From Clostridia bacterium (GTDB lineage: Bacteria; Bacillota_A; Clostridia; Christensenellales; Aristaeellaceae), in NCBI GenBank assembly GCA_009783365.1, contig WRHG01000043.1, positions 1-12,592 on the forward strand: a DNA stretch of 12,592 nt, given 5' to 3'. How positions within the stretch are numbered: position 1 is the first letter of the stretch; every line of letters starts with the position of its first letter. Positions 6,758-12,592 of this stretch are shown here, one piece after another. The notes under the pieces were generated by a model. It was not told the origin of the DNA, ran no database searches, and was given only the letters and a program-made list of their open reading frames with translations. Position numbers and translations under genes: made by a program.

Positions 6758-7450
6758 CTATTGATACCAGACATTCTCATCAAATTCTTCCAGCCACTGG
6801 ATGGCCAGGCTGTTTCCTACGCGTTCCGCGCCGAATTCGATGGATCCGATGGCGTCCTCGATGTTCATGATCCAGCCGGAGGATTTTACCTTGCAGCGAC
6901 CCGCGGCTGTAACCGCCAGCAACTTGACGTCGCCGAGCGTAAAACTCCAGTTGGGCGTGGTGCCAGTGGCTTGCTTAACATAGTCCGCGCCGGATTCGGC
7001 GACAAGGTTCGTGGCGATGATCTTTTCGGAATGCGTCAGGTAGTGACACTCTATGATGACCTTGACCAGCACATCGGCGCTCCGTGCCTTGACCGCGCTC
7101 ACAAAGTCATTCAGTTCCGCGCGCACATAATCCACATCGCCGTCTTTCAGGCGTGATACGTTGAGTACCAGGTCCAACTCGTCCGCTCCATTTTCAATGC
7201 TGTCCAGCGCCTCAAAAATTTTCACCTTTGTACTGGCTGTGCCCTGTGGGAAGCCTACCACCGTGCCCACCTTAACGGCGGTGCCTTTCAGCAGGCGGCT
7301 GGCCAGCGGCACGTCATGAGGATTCACATAGACTGCGGCAAAGCCATAATCTATGGCCTCCCGGCAGAATTTTTCCACCTCCTTTTGGGGAACATGGGTT
7401 CCCAGGCATGAGTGGTCCATCTTAGCCGCGAATTCCTTCTTGGTAAGCAT
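6758..7450 (-). CDS. deoC: Deoxyribose-phosphate aldolase (DeoC) family protein
   Basis: DeoC is a class I (Schiff-base) TIM-barrel aldolase that splits 2-deoxyribose 5-phosphate into glyceraldehyde 3-phosphate and acetaldehyde. This 230-residue protein has the family length and order: MDHSCLG at the N-terminus, VGTVVGFPQG (61-70), ADELDLVLN (89-97, with Asp93), IIECHYL, ADYVKQATG (156-163) with Lys159 as the Schiff-base lysine, and CKVKSSGWI with Lys189 as the second lysine. The usual KTSTG is KQATG and KxxGGI is KSSGW, so the active site differs from standard DeoC and the substrate may differ too. AAGGAGG (7467-7461) is ten bases before the ATG at 7450. The gene is transcribed away from the six-gene operon under a divergent promoter region, which suggests shared control and a part in the same pathway. 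No other deo genes are nearby. Confidence 0.87.
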   Translation of the reverse strand: MLTKKEFAAKMDHSCLGTHVPQKEVEKFCREAIDYGFAAVYVNPHDVPLASRLLKGTAVKVGTVVGFPQGTASTKVKIFEALDSIENGADELDLVLNVSRLKDGDVDYVRAELNDFVSAVKARSADVLVKVIIECHYLTHSEKIIATNLVAESGADYVKQATGTTPNWSFTLGDVKLLAVTAAGRCKVKSSGWIMNIEDAIGSIEFGAERVGNSLAIQWLEEFDENVWYQ

Positions 7451-7488
7451 AGCGGGGATGCCTCCTTAACTATCATTTGTCAATAATC

Positions 7489-7522
7489 CTCTCCCAAACC
7501 CATTATCCAGATATTTGGAGAG
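7489..7522. promoter_or_regulatory. Inverted repeat operator over the deoC -10 region
   Basis: CTCTCCcAAA (7489-7498) is the inverse of TTTGGAGAG (7514-7522) apart from one extra C, with 15 bases between the arms. It covers the deoC -10 box and spacer, and it lies upstream of the divergent operon promoter. Position and symmetry fit a repressor or activator site shared by both directions. The binding protein is unknown. Confidence 0.45.
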
Positions 7523-7530
7523 AAAGTCAA
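7502..7530 (-). promoter_or_regulatory. Sigma-70-type promoter for deoC
   Basis: On the minus strand TTGACT (7530-7525) is followed by a 17-base spacer and GATAAT (7507-7502), each one mismatch from consensus. Transcription would start near 7495, giving a leader of about 45 bases that includes the AAGGAGG site. Confidence 0.6.
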
Positions 7531-7544
7531 TTACCATCGTATAT

Positions 7545-7574
7545 TTGACAATGGCAAGGCTTCCATGCTATATA
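7545..7574 (+). promoter_or_regulatory. Sigma-70-type promoter for the six-gene plus-strand operon
   Basis: A perfect TTGACA (7545-7550) is followed after 18 bases by TATATA (7569-7574). The predicted start near 7581 leaves a short leader of about 25 bases before the GTG at 7606. It does not overlap the deoC promoter, but the two are only about 15 bases apart. Confidence 0.6.
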
Positions 7575-7605
7575 TATGCCAACAAAATGCAGGAGATGAT
7601 ACAGA

Positions 7606-8265
7606 GTGCAACGCTCCATTGCAATCGTCCAAACCAGTGCGGTATCCTCCCAAGAGCTCAAGGGCTTGTGCTCGGAGTTGCTGGCAGGCGTGGACGTTAT
7701 ACAAATCATCGACGACAGCCTAATCAGGGAGGTCAATGCGAACGGTGGTCCCACGGCTGGCGTGCGGCGCAGAATGTACGCCTACTTTCGGCAAGCGGAA
7801 AGTATGGGCGTGGACCTGATTCTCAATCAGTGTTCCAGCGTGGGCGAGGTGGTGGACGAAATACGGCCCTTCCTTTCAACGCCGGTTCTTAAAATCGACG
7901 AACCTATGGCGCGAAAGGCAGTGGAAACCGGTGAGCGTATCGGTGTGATCGCCACCGTAGCAACGACGGTAGGCCCCAGCGTGCGGTTGATTGAGCGGGC
8001 GGCCCGGGAAGCAGGCGTTGCAGTGCGTATTGAGGAGCATTTGGTTAAGGACGCGATGATGATTCTCATTGAACGCGGAGACGCCAAGCTCCATAATGAA
8101 ATGGTGCGCGGCGAGGTGCTTAAGGCGTCGCAGGCAAACGATGTAATCGTGCTGGCGCAAGGAAGCATGACCGTGTTGCTCCCAGAGTTGACTGATGTGG
8201 CGAAACCTGTGCTGTCAAGTCCGCGGCTCGCGGTTGAGCACATTCGGTCGCTGCTGTTATCCTGA
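7606..8265 (+). CDS. Asp/Glu racemase superfamily protein (hydantoin racemase/maleate isomerase-like)
   Basis: This 219-residue protein belongs by overall pattern to the two-domain Asp/Glu racemase superfamily: IAIVQTSAVSS near the N-terminus, LILNQCSSVGE (71-81) carrying the first catalytic-type Cys76, RIGVIATVATTVG (111-123) opening the second domain, and VIVLAQGSM (180-188). Cofactor-independent members use two cysteines as acid/base pair. Here the second position is Gly186, so a standard two-cysteine racemization is not supported. One-cysteine members include decarboxylases such as arylmalonate decarboxylase; the reaction is therefore open. The GTG start at 7606 has AGGAG (7591-7595) ten bases upstream, and an in-frame stop at 7597-7599 rules out any longer form. 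It is the first gene of the operon and ends 18 bases before HPS. It probably acts on a small acid or sugar-acid intermediate of the same pathway. Confidence 0.83.
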   Translation: MQRSIAIVQTSAVSSQELKGLCSELLAGVDVIQIIDDSLIREVNANGGPTAGVRRRMYAYFRQAESMGVDLILNQCSSVGEVVDEIRPFLSTPVLKIDEPMARKAVETGERIGVIATVATTVGPSVRLIERAAREAGVAVRIEEHLVKDAMMILIERGDAKLHNEMVRGEVLKASQANDVIVLAQGSMTVLLPELTDVAKPVLSSPRLAVEHIRSLLLS

Positions 8266-8283
8266 CCGGAAGGAGGGCAAGCC

Positions 8284-8913
8284 ATGGATCTGCTGATGGC
8301 GTTGGATTTTACGACCATTCCCGAGGCAAAGTTAATTTTACGGGAGGTAGGCGACGGCATCGACATCGTGGAGGTAGGCACCCCGTTCATTGTGCGGGAG
8401 GGTATGCGTGCCGTTGCGGAGATACGGCGCGATTTCCCCGCCGTCAGAATCTTTGCAGACCTGAAAATTATGGATGCCGGAGCTCAGGAGACCGAGTGCG
8501 CCATCCAGGCTGGCGCAGATATCGTTTCGGTGCTTGGGGTGGCGGCCGAAGCCACCATTTTGGCCTGTGTACAGACGGCTCATAAGCACGGCAAAGCGGT
8601 TTTGGCGGATATGATCGCTGTGCCGGACATCGCTAAGCGGGCAGCTGAAATTGACTTGCTGGGCGTCGATTACATCTGTGTGCACACGGCGTTCGATCTG
8701 CAGGCATCCGGAACCGATCCCCTGTCGGAATTATTGATCGTCAGCCAGGTGGTAAAGCAGGCCAAAGTTGCTGTGGCCGGTGGGGTTAGGCTGGAGACGC
8801 TGCCGGAAATCGTCAAGGCGCACCCATCCATCGTGATCGTAGGGGGCGCGCTCAGTTCAAAATCTGACAAACGGAAAGCGGCTATGGATATGCGGGCATT
8901 GATGAGAGCATAG
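8284..8913 (+). CDS. hxlA: 3-hexulose-6-phosphate synthase (HPS), OMP decarboxylase superfamily
   Basis: HPS joins formaldehyde and D-ribulose 5-phosphate into D-arabino-3-hexulose 6-phosphate, reversibly. The 209-residue TIM-barrel shows the superfamily metal and proton-transfer residues: VEVGTP with Glu30, and ADLKIMDAG with Asp59, Lys61 and Asp64. Its C-terminal signature VHTAFDLQASGTDPLSEL (His134 onward) follows the HPS pattern HTGxDxQAxGxxPxxDL, not the HRSRDAQAAG pattern of 3-keto-L-gulonate-6-phosphate decarboxylase (UlaD), so I prefer HPS. The usual Gly after HT is Ala136. AAGGAGG before the ATG at 8284 is a strong ribosome binding site. The next gene is PHI, its normal partner. In non-methylotrophs the pair serves formaldehyde detoxification or, run backwards, ribulose-5-phosphate supply; here it lies among sugar dehydrogenases. 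Confidence 0.9.
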   Translation: MDLLMALDFTTIPEAKLILREVGDGIDIVEVGTPFIVREGMRAVAEIRRDFPAVRIFADLKIMDAGAQETECAIQAGADIVSVLGVAAEATILACVQTAHKHGKAVLADMIAVPDIAKRAAEIDLLGVDYICVHTAFDLQASGTDPLSELLIVSQVVKQAKVAVAGGVRLETLPEIVKAHPSIVIVGGALSSKSDKRKAAMDMRALMRA

Positions 8914-8918
8914 GGAGG
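8913..8918 (+). promoter_or_regulatory. Ribosome binding site that decides the PHI start
   Basis: GGGAGG is only one base from the ATG at 8920 but seven bases from the second in-frame ATG at 8926. The normal spacing points to 8926, which removes two residues (MK) from the longer frame. The site overlaps the HPS stop region, so PHI translation is probably coupled to HPS. Confidence 0.6.
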
Positions 8919-8925
8919 CATGAAA

Positions 8926-9486
8926 ATGACGGTGACGGAATATGCCGTTCGGATTGTAAAAGAGCTTGAACGCACAATGATTGACACGGACGCGGTTCAA
9001 GGAGAACGCCTTGCCGACGCCATATTGGCGTCGGGGAAGGTGTTTGTAGCCGGCGCCGGGCGCAGCGGTTTTGCCGTTAAAGCCTTTTCCATGCGCCTGA
9101 TGCATATGGGCTTTGACGCTTATGTTGTGGGTGAGACCGTCACCCCGAATCTGGAGCCAGGAGACCTGCTGATCATCGGTTCCGGCTCGGGCGCCACCGG
9201 CAGCCTGATCACGATTGCGGAAAAAGCGAAGAAACTCGGCGCAGTCCTCGGGCTCATCACTATCTCCCCGGACTCCCCCATCGGCGCCCATGCGGATATT
9301 GTGCTACGAATACCGGCGCCTACCCCAAAGGCAAGCGTTGACGCCCGTTTCACATCAATCCAACCCATGGGTTCCCTGTTTGAGCAGAGCCTGCTGCTTA
9401 CGCTGGATGCCGTTATACTGCGGTTGATGGAAAAGCGCGGGCAGAATACGGACACTATGTTTACCAAACACGCAAACCTTGAATAA
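8926..9486 (+). CDS. hxlB: 6-phospho-3-hexuloisomerase (PHI), SIS-domain
   Basis: PHI interconverts 3-hexulose 6-phosphate and fructose 6-phosphate, the second step of the ribulose monophosphate route. The 186-residue protein is a single SIS (sugar isomerase) domain. Visible marks are VAGAGRSG (41-48), MRLMHMG (56-62), VVGETVTP (67-74), GSGSGAT (85-91), QPMGSLFEQ (146-154) and the C-terminal KHANLE, which matches the strongly conserved RHANLE end of PHI. The usual GSGSGET has Ala90 in place of Glu, a change at the phosphosugar loop that could be tolerated or could shift substrate. The gene follows HPS with 12 bases between the HPS stop and this start. Together they tie the operon to fructose 6-phosphate, which is also the product of the MtlD-type enzyme three genes on. 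Confidence 0.92.
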   Translation: MTVTEYAVRIVKELERTMIDTDAVQGERLADAILASGKVFVAGAGRSGFAVKAFSMRLMHMGFDAYVVGETVTPNLEPGDLLIIGSGSGATGSLITIAEKAKKLGAVLGLITISPDSPIGAHADIVLRIPAPTPKASVDARFTSIQPMGSLFEQSLLLTLDAVILRLMEKRGQNTDTMFTKHANLE

Positions 9487-9500
9487 GAAAGGCCCTATCG

Positions 9501-10553
9501 ATGAAAGCAGCCATTTTGTACGCGCCGGGCGATATGCGCGTCGAAACCATTGAAAAACCTATTTGCCCGCCCGGAGGCGCCCTGGTGAAGCTTCACGCCA
9601 GCCTGATTTGCGGCAGCGATTTGAAAATATACCAACACGGGCATCCCAAAACCCCCATGCCTCAAATAATCGGGCACGAATCCTGCGGTACGATTGAAGC
9701 GATCGACGCGCCGGGGTCCGGGCTGCAGGCAGGGGACCGGGTTACTATCCAAACCTCTATCCCATGCGGCAGATGCCTCATGTGTCAACAGGGCAGCTTT
9801 AACCTTTGCGAGAACCTGGAAGCGATCAGTTGGGGCCTCCCTGGAACCTTTGCAGAATATATCGCCATTCCACGCAACGCAATGGAACACGGCAACCTGA
9901 TAAAGGTTCCCGATTCGTTGAGGGATGAGGAAGTTTGCCTTGCCGAGCCTCTTGCCTGTGTCATCAATGGGCAGGAACTGGTAGGTTTCTCACCCGGAGA
10001 AACCGTGCTGGTCATCGGTGCGGGACCTATCGGACTCCTTCACGCCGAATTGGCTCGCGCCGGCGGCGCAGGCCGCATCCTGCTGGCCGAACGTTCGCCC
10101 AACCGGCTCAAAATGGCGGAAGCCTTTGGCTATGACAGGCTGATCGATACGAAGGCGGGTCCTCTGCCGGAGCAGGTACTGACCGCTACCGGCGGCAGGG
10201 GCGCAAATGTGGTATCCGTTACGGCGCCTGCAAGGGCAGCCCAGGAGGCAGCCGTCGCATGCGCCGCATTGAAAGGGCGTATCAGTCTGTTTGGCAGCCT
10301 GCCGGCCGGCGACTGCGCAATCACCTTGGACAGCCGGGCTATTCATTACAGGGAGCTAAAAGTGTTTGGCGCATTTTCCTCCAGTGTGAACAATATGATG
10401 AAAGCCTTAAAGATTTTGGCTTCCAGCCGGATACGCACCGATTTGATTATAACGCATACTATGGCTCTTGAGCGCATTGTAGAGGGCATTCAGATAGCGA
10501 TACGCGGCGAGGCGCTGAAGGTCCTGATCCGTAACGCGGAGGATTGCGTATGA
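9501..10553 (+). CDS. Zinc-dependent alcohol/polyol dehydrogenase (MDR family)
   Basis: This 350-residue medium-chain dehydrogenase oxidises a secondary alcohol of a polyol or sugar acid with NAD(P). Catalytic-zinc residues are in ICGSD (Cys37) and GHE (His59, Glu60), with Glu149 in AEPLAC. The structural zinc lobe is complete: CGRCxxC and NLC give Cys89, Cys92, Cys95 and Cys103. The Rossmann motif is VIGAGPIG (171-178), followed by AERSPNR at the cofactor-specificity loop; Glu there would favour NAD, though Arg202 nearby leaves some doubt. Domain order is like sorbitol, threonine and galactitol-1-phosphate dehydrogenases, and the exact substrate is not readable. The ATG at 9501 has a weak AGAAAGG site, and the gene starts 14 bases after PHI. 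Its stop overlaps the next start as ATGA, so it is coupled to the MtlD-type gene. Confidence 0.92.
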   Translation: MKAAILYAPGDMRVETIEKPICPPGGALVKLHASLICGSDLKIYQHGHPKTPMPQIIGHESCGTIEAIDAPGSGLQAGDRVTIQTSIPCGRCLMCQQGSFNLCENLEAISWGLPGTFAEYIAIPRNAMEHGNLIKVPDSLRDEEVCLAEPLACVINGQELVGFSPGETVLVIGAGPIGLLHAELARAGGAGRILLAERSPNRLKMAEAFGYDRLIDTKAGPLPEQVLTATGGRGANVVSVTAPARAAQEAAVACAALKGRISLFGSLPAGDCAITLDSRAIHYRELKVFGAFSSSVNNMMKALKILASSRIRTDLIITHTMALERIVEGIQIAIRGEALKVLIRNAEDCV

Positions 10554-11725
10554 CACCCAAAGCGGTGTTGATGGGGGCTGGGCAGATCGGCCGCGGGTTT
10601 ATCGGGCAGATTCTCTCAAACGCCGGATATGAGATCGTCTTTCTGGACGTGGACAGGAGATTGGTAGAGGCGATCAATCGTTATGGGCAATACAAGGTCA
10701 TTGTGATGGGGGCCGAAGAACAGACTTACATCGTGGAGGGAATCCGCGCATATACTCCGGATGATCCCCGCGCAGTCGATGAGCTGGCAGACGCCGAGCT
10801 GTTAACAACGGCGGTAGGCCCGGACGTGCTTACACGAACGGCGCCGCTCATTGCCGCCGGCATTATACGTCGGTTTGAAGCGGGCTGTTCCCTCCCGCTC
10901 ACCGTCATTGCCTGTGAAAACATGGAGTTTGGGAGCTTTCAATTGGAAAGCTCCGTACACGGCTTGCTCAACCAGAAGCAGTTAGCCTATTGCGGCCAGT
11001 ATATCGGGTTCCCCGATGCTGAAGTGTCCCGTATGGTGATGCCGATTGAAGATGACAATCCGCTCACTGTAAAGGTTGAGCAATATGTTGAATGGGTCGT
11101 GGATTCGTCAAAGGTGAAAAGCGGCCTGGGCCAAATCAGCGGATTAAAACTGTCGCCAAAACCGGACGCCTATGTGAAACGGAAAATATTTACGCTGACC
11201 GGCCATGCAATGCTGGGCTATCTTGGTTATCAAGCCAACTATACGTATATATACCAAGCGGCCTTTGACGATCATATTTTTGAGACGGTGTTTGGCGCCC
11301 TTGTGGAATGCGGCAAGGGCTGGTGTATGGAATACGGCATGAGCCCCGAGGATTTTCATCAATACATCGCGCTTATGCTGCGCCGTTTCTCTGACGTCCG
11401 CATGAAGGACCCCTGTATTCGCGTGTGCCGACAGCCCTTGCGCAAGCTTTCCGCCAACGAACGTTTCATAAGCCCTGCAAGAGCGGCGATAAAGCACGGC
11501 ATCCGTCCGTGGCACATCGTTCAAGGTATACAGGCGGCCATTGCCTATGATTGCCCCGAGGACGAGCAGGCGTCGGCATTGCAGGAAATGCTTCGCAAAG
11601 GGGGCAAAGCATTGGTTTTGGAAAAAGTTTGCGGGTTGACGAAAGATGATATGCTTTATGATATGATAGCGACCTCCGCCGGCGGCATAGCGCCGCCGGC
11701 GACCCTTAAGAAAGGCGGACCATAA
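10550..11725 (+). CDS. mtlD: Mannitol-1-phosphate 5-dehydrogenase (MtlD) family, polyol-phosphate dehydrogenase
   Basis: MtlD-type enzymes oxidise mannitol 1-phosphate to fructose 6-phosphate with NAD; close relatives act on other hexitol or pentitol phosphates and on hexuronates. This 391-residue protein has the family order: MGAGQIGRGFIG (8-19) for NAD, FLDVD (31-35) with an acidic residue favouring NAD, LLTTAVGPDVL (84-94), IACEN (120-124), SRMVMP (160-165), the EWVVD block (181-185) and KRKIFTLTGHAMLGYLG (210-226), which holds the catalytic lysine and histidine region. RQPLRKLS (294-301) completes the C-terminal domain. The start ATG at 10550 overlaps the upstream stop and has GGAGG (10538-10542) seven bases away. 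No mannitol phosphotransferase is in the window, so the polyol phosphate would come from another uptake or kinase step. The last 20 codons contain a strong hairpin. Confidence 0.9.
   Translation: MTPKAVLMGAGQIGRGFIGQILSNAGYEIVFLDVDRRLVEAINRYGQYKVIVMGAEEQTYIVEGIRAYTPDDPRAVDELADAELLTTAVGPDVLTRTAPLIAAGIIRRFEAGCSLPLTVIACENMEFGSFQLESSVHGLLNQKQLAYCGQYIGFPDAEVSRMVMPIEDDNPLTVKVEQYVEWVVDSSKVKSGLGQISGLKLSPKPDAYVKRKIFTLTGHAMLGYLGYQANYTYIYQAAFDDHIFETVFGALVECGKGWCMEYGMSPEDFHQYIALMLRRFSDVRMKDPCIRVCRQPLRKLSANERFISPARAAIKHGIRPWHIVQGIQAAIAYDCPEDEQASALQEMLRKGGKALVLEKVCGLTKDDMLYDMIATSAGGIAPPATLKKGGP
11677..11701 (+). repeat. Perfect 10-bp GC hairpin in the mtlD 3' end, ahead of the HisD-like gene
   Basis: CGCCGGCGGC (11677-11686) and GCCGCCGGCG (11692-11701) are exact inverse complements with a 5-base loop (ATAGC). 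All stem pairs are G-C. It lies inside the last codons of mtlD (around TSAGGIAPPAT) and ends 26 bases before the next ATG. No T-run follows, so it is not an ordinary intrinsic terminator; mRNA processing, stability or translational control are possible. Chance from Gly/Ala/Pro codon use is the dull alternative. Confidence 0.6.
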
Positions 11726-11727
11726 CC

Positions 11728-12592
11728 ATGAAGATCGTTAAGGACGGTGGCCATAGGCTTTTTGAGCGGGATCCCGAAACTGCGAAAACCGTGTCAGAAA
11801 TGCTGCTTGACCTCGAAAAAAACGGCATGGACGCGGTAAGAAGGTATAGCGTAAAATTTGACGGCTGGAATCCCGACCGCTTTGACCTCACCGATGCGGA
11901 AATCCAAAAGGCTATTTCCACCTTGGATAAGCAGGTGATTGACGATACGGACGATTGCCAGGGCAATGTACGTAAATTTGCCCAAGCACAGCTTGGAACC
12001 ATGTTGCCGCTCGAGATTGAAGCGAAACCCGGTGTGATTTTGGGACATAAGCTGATTCCTGTAAATTCCGTGGGAAGCTATGTGCCAGGAGGCGCATATC
12101 CCATGTTTGGCTCAGCCCAGATGAGCATTATTCCCGCGAAGGTGGCGGGGGTAAAGCAAATCTCCGCCTTTACGCCGCCGGTAAAGGGAAAGGGCTTTTA
12201 CGCCGCAACGGTAAACGCCATGTACAAAGCGGGCGCGGACAGGATATTCATTTTAGGCGGGGTTCCCGCCTTTGCCATGATGGCGTTCGGGATGGGGCAG
12301 ATGGAGCCCTGCGATATGATCTGCGGCGCCGGCAATAAGTATGTGGCCGAGGCCAAACGCCAGTTGTTCGGCCGCTGCGGCATAGATCTTCTGGCGGGGC
12401 CCACCGAGATTTTGATCATCGCGGATGATTCGGCGGATCCTCGCATTGTGGCCTGCGACCTATTAGGCCAGGCGGAGCATGACCCCAACAGCGGCATTTG
12501 CCTCATCTGTTTTTCGGAAAAACATGCAAGGGATTGTATAAAGGAGCTTGACCTGCAGCTGGCGACGCTTCCCACCAAACATATCGCGGAAC
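11728..12592 (+). CDS. Histidinol dehydrogenase (HisD) family protein, 3' end cut by window edge
   Basis: The visible 288 residues belong to the HisD family, zinc enzymes that oxidise an alcohol twice to the acid with NAD. Marks are PVNSVGSYVPGG (111-122), IPAKVAGV (135-142), CGAGNKYVAEAKR (199-211), LLAGPTEILIIAD (221-233) and GQAEH with Gln248 and His251, matching zinc ligands Gln259 and His262 of E. coli HisD. The catalytic Glu-His pair and the other two zinc ligands lie past the window end. It is probably not a histidine-synthesis gene: no his genes are near, and it is the last visible gene of a sugar operon. The substrate loop reads YPMFGSAQMS where true HisD has a YPSSVLM-type loop, closer to non-histidine members such as the dihydroxypropanesulfonate dehydrogenase HpsN. 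The ATG at 11728 follows the mtlD stop by two bases. Confidence 0.88.
   Translation, partial: MKIVKDGGHRLFERDPETAKTVSEMLLDLEKNGMDAVRRYSVKFDGWNPDRFDLTDAEIQKAISTLDKQVIDDTDDCQGNVRKFAQAQLGTMLPLEIEAKPGVILGHKLIPVNSVGSYVPGGAYPMFGSAQMSIIPAKVAGVKQISAFTPPVKGKGFYAATVNAMYKAGADRIFILGGVPAFAMMAFGMGQMEPCDMICGAGNKYVAEAKRQLFGRCGIDLLAGPTEILIIADDSADPRIVACDLLGQAEHDPNSGICLICFSEKHARDCIKELDLQLATLPTKHIAE

Noticed and set aside
7827..8390. 187-residue minus-strand open frame rich in Ser/Thr
   Set aside because: It is the antisense shadow of the racemase-family and HPS genes; its composition is typical of reverse-complement reading.
8284..8913. 3-keto-L-gulonate-6-phosphate decarboxylase (UlaD), suggested by the nearby UlaG-like gene
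   Set aside because: The C-terminal signature is of the HPS type (HTxxDxQAxGxxP), not the HRSRD type of UlaD, and PHI follows directly.
11677..11701. Intrinsic transcription terminator at the end of mtlD
   Set aside because: No T-run follows the hairpin and the next gene starts 26 bases later with coding sequence continuing on the same strand.
11728..12592. Histidine biosynthesis gene
   Set aside because: There are no other his genes, it is embedded in a sugar operon, and the substrate loop is altered; the family call stays but the pathway does not fit.

Overview
The window looks like a carbohydrate/polyol/hydroxy-acid catabolic region from an anaerobic member of the Bacillota (Clostridia-like). 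This is inferred from strong AGGAGG-type ribosome binding sites, TTGACA/TATAAT promoters, a LacI-type repressor among catabolic genes, intermediate G+C, and enzyme families common in that group. The species cannot be named from the sequence. It holds thirteen protein genes (one broken, two cut by the window edges). I see no rRNA, tRNA, CRISPR array, insertion sequence or phage gene, and no gene-free stretch longer than about 290 bases.

Left block (1-2171, minus strand): a thiamine-diphosphate 2-oxo acid/acetoin dehydrogenase E1 pair (alpha, then beta overlapping by ATGA), followed by a cupin gene cut by the window start. The alpha gene has an in-frame TAA at the codon where the family usually has Tyr, so it is either a nonsense pseudogene or a sequence error. 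Middle block (2172-6760): a uroporphyrinogen-decarboxylase/MtaA-fold protein (+), a convergent LacI-family regulator (-), then a UlaG-like metallo-beta-lactamase-fold hydrolase and a LarA-type nickel racemase homologue (+, overlapping by ATGA). Right block (6758-12592): a DeoC-family aldolase (-) is divergent from a six-gene plus-strand operon: Asp/Glu-racemase-family protein, 3-hexulose-6-phosphate synthase (HPS), 6-phospho-3-hexuloisomerase (PHI), zinc alcohol/polyol dehydrogenase, MtlD-family polyol-phosphate dehydrogenase, and a HisD-family dehydrogenase that runs off the end.

The set suggests a pathway that oxidises polyols or hydroxy-acids (zinc dehydrogenase, HisD-like, MtlD-like), opens a lactone and changes hydroxyl stereochemistry (UlaG-like plus LarA-like), and feeds sugar phosphates into central metabolism by aldol and isomerase steps (DeoC, HPS, PHI). 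HPS plus PHI with a methyltransferase-fold protein also hints at one-carbon chemistry. The actual substrate cannot be read from the sequence.

Several regulatory elements are visible: divergent promoters at 2276-2360 and 7502-7574, a CG-centred LacI/cre-like operator at 2385-2398, inverted repeats at 4585-4619 and 7489-7522, and a 10-bp perfect GC hairpin at 11677-11701 between the last two genes.
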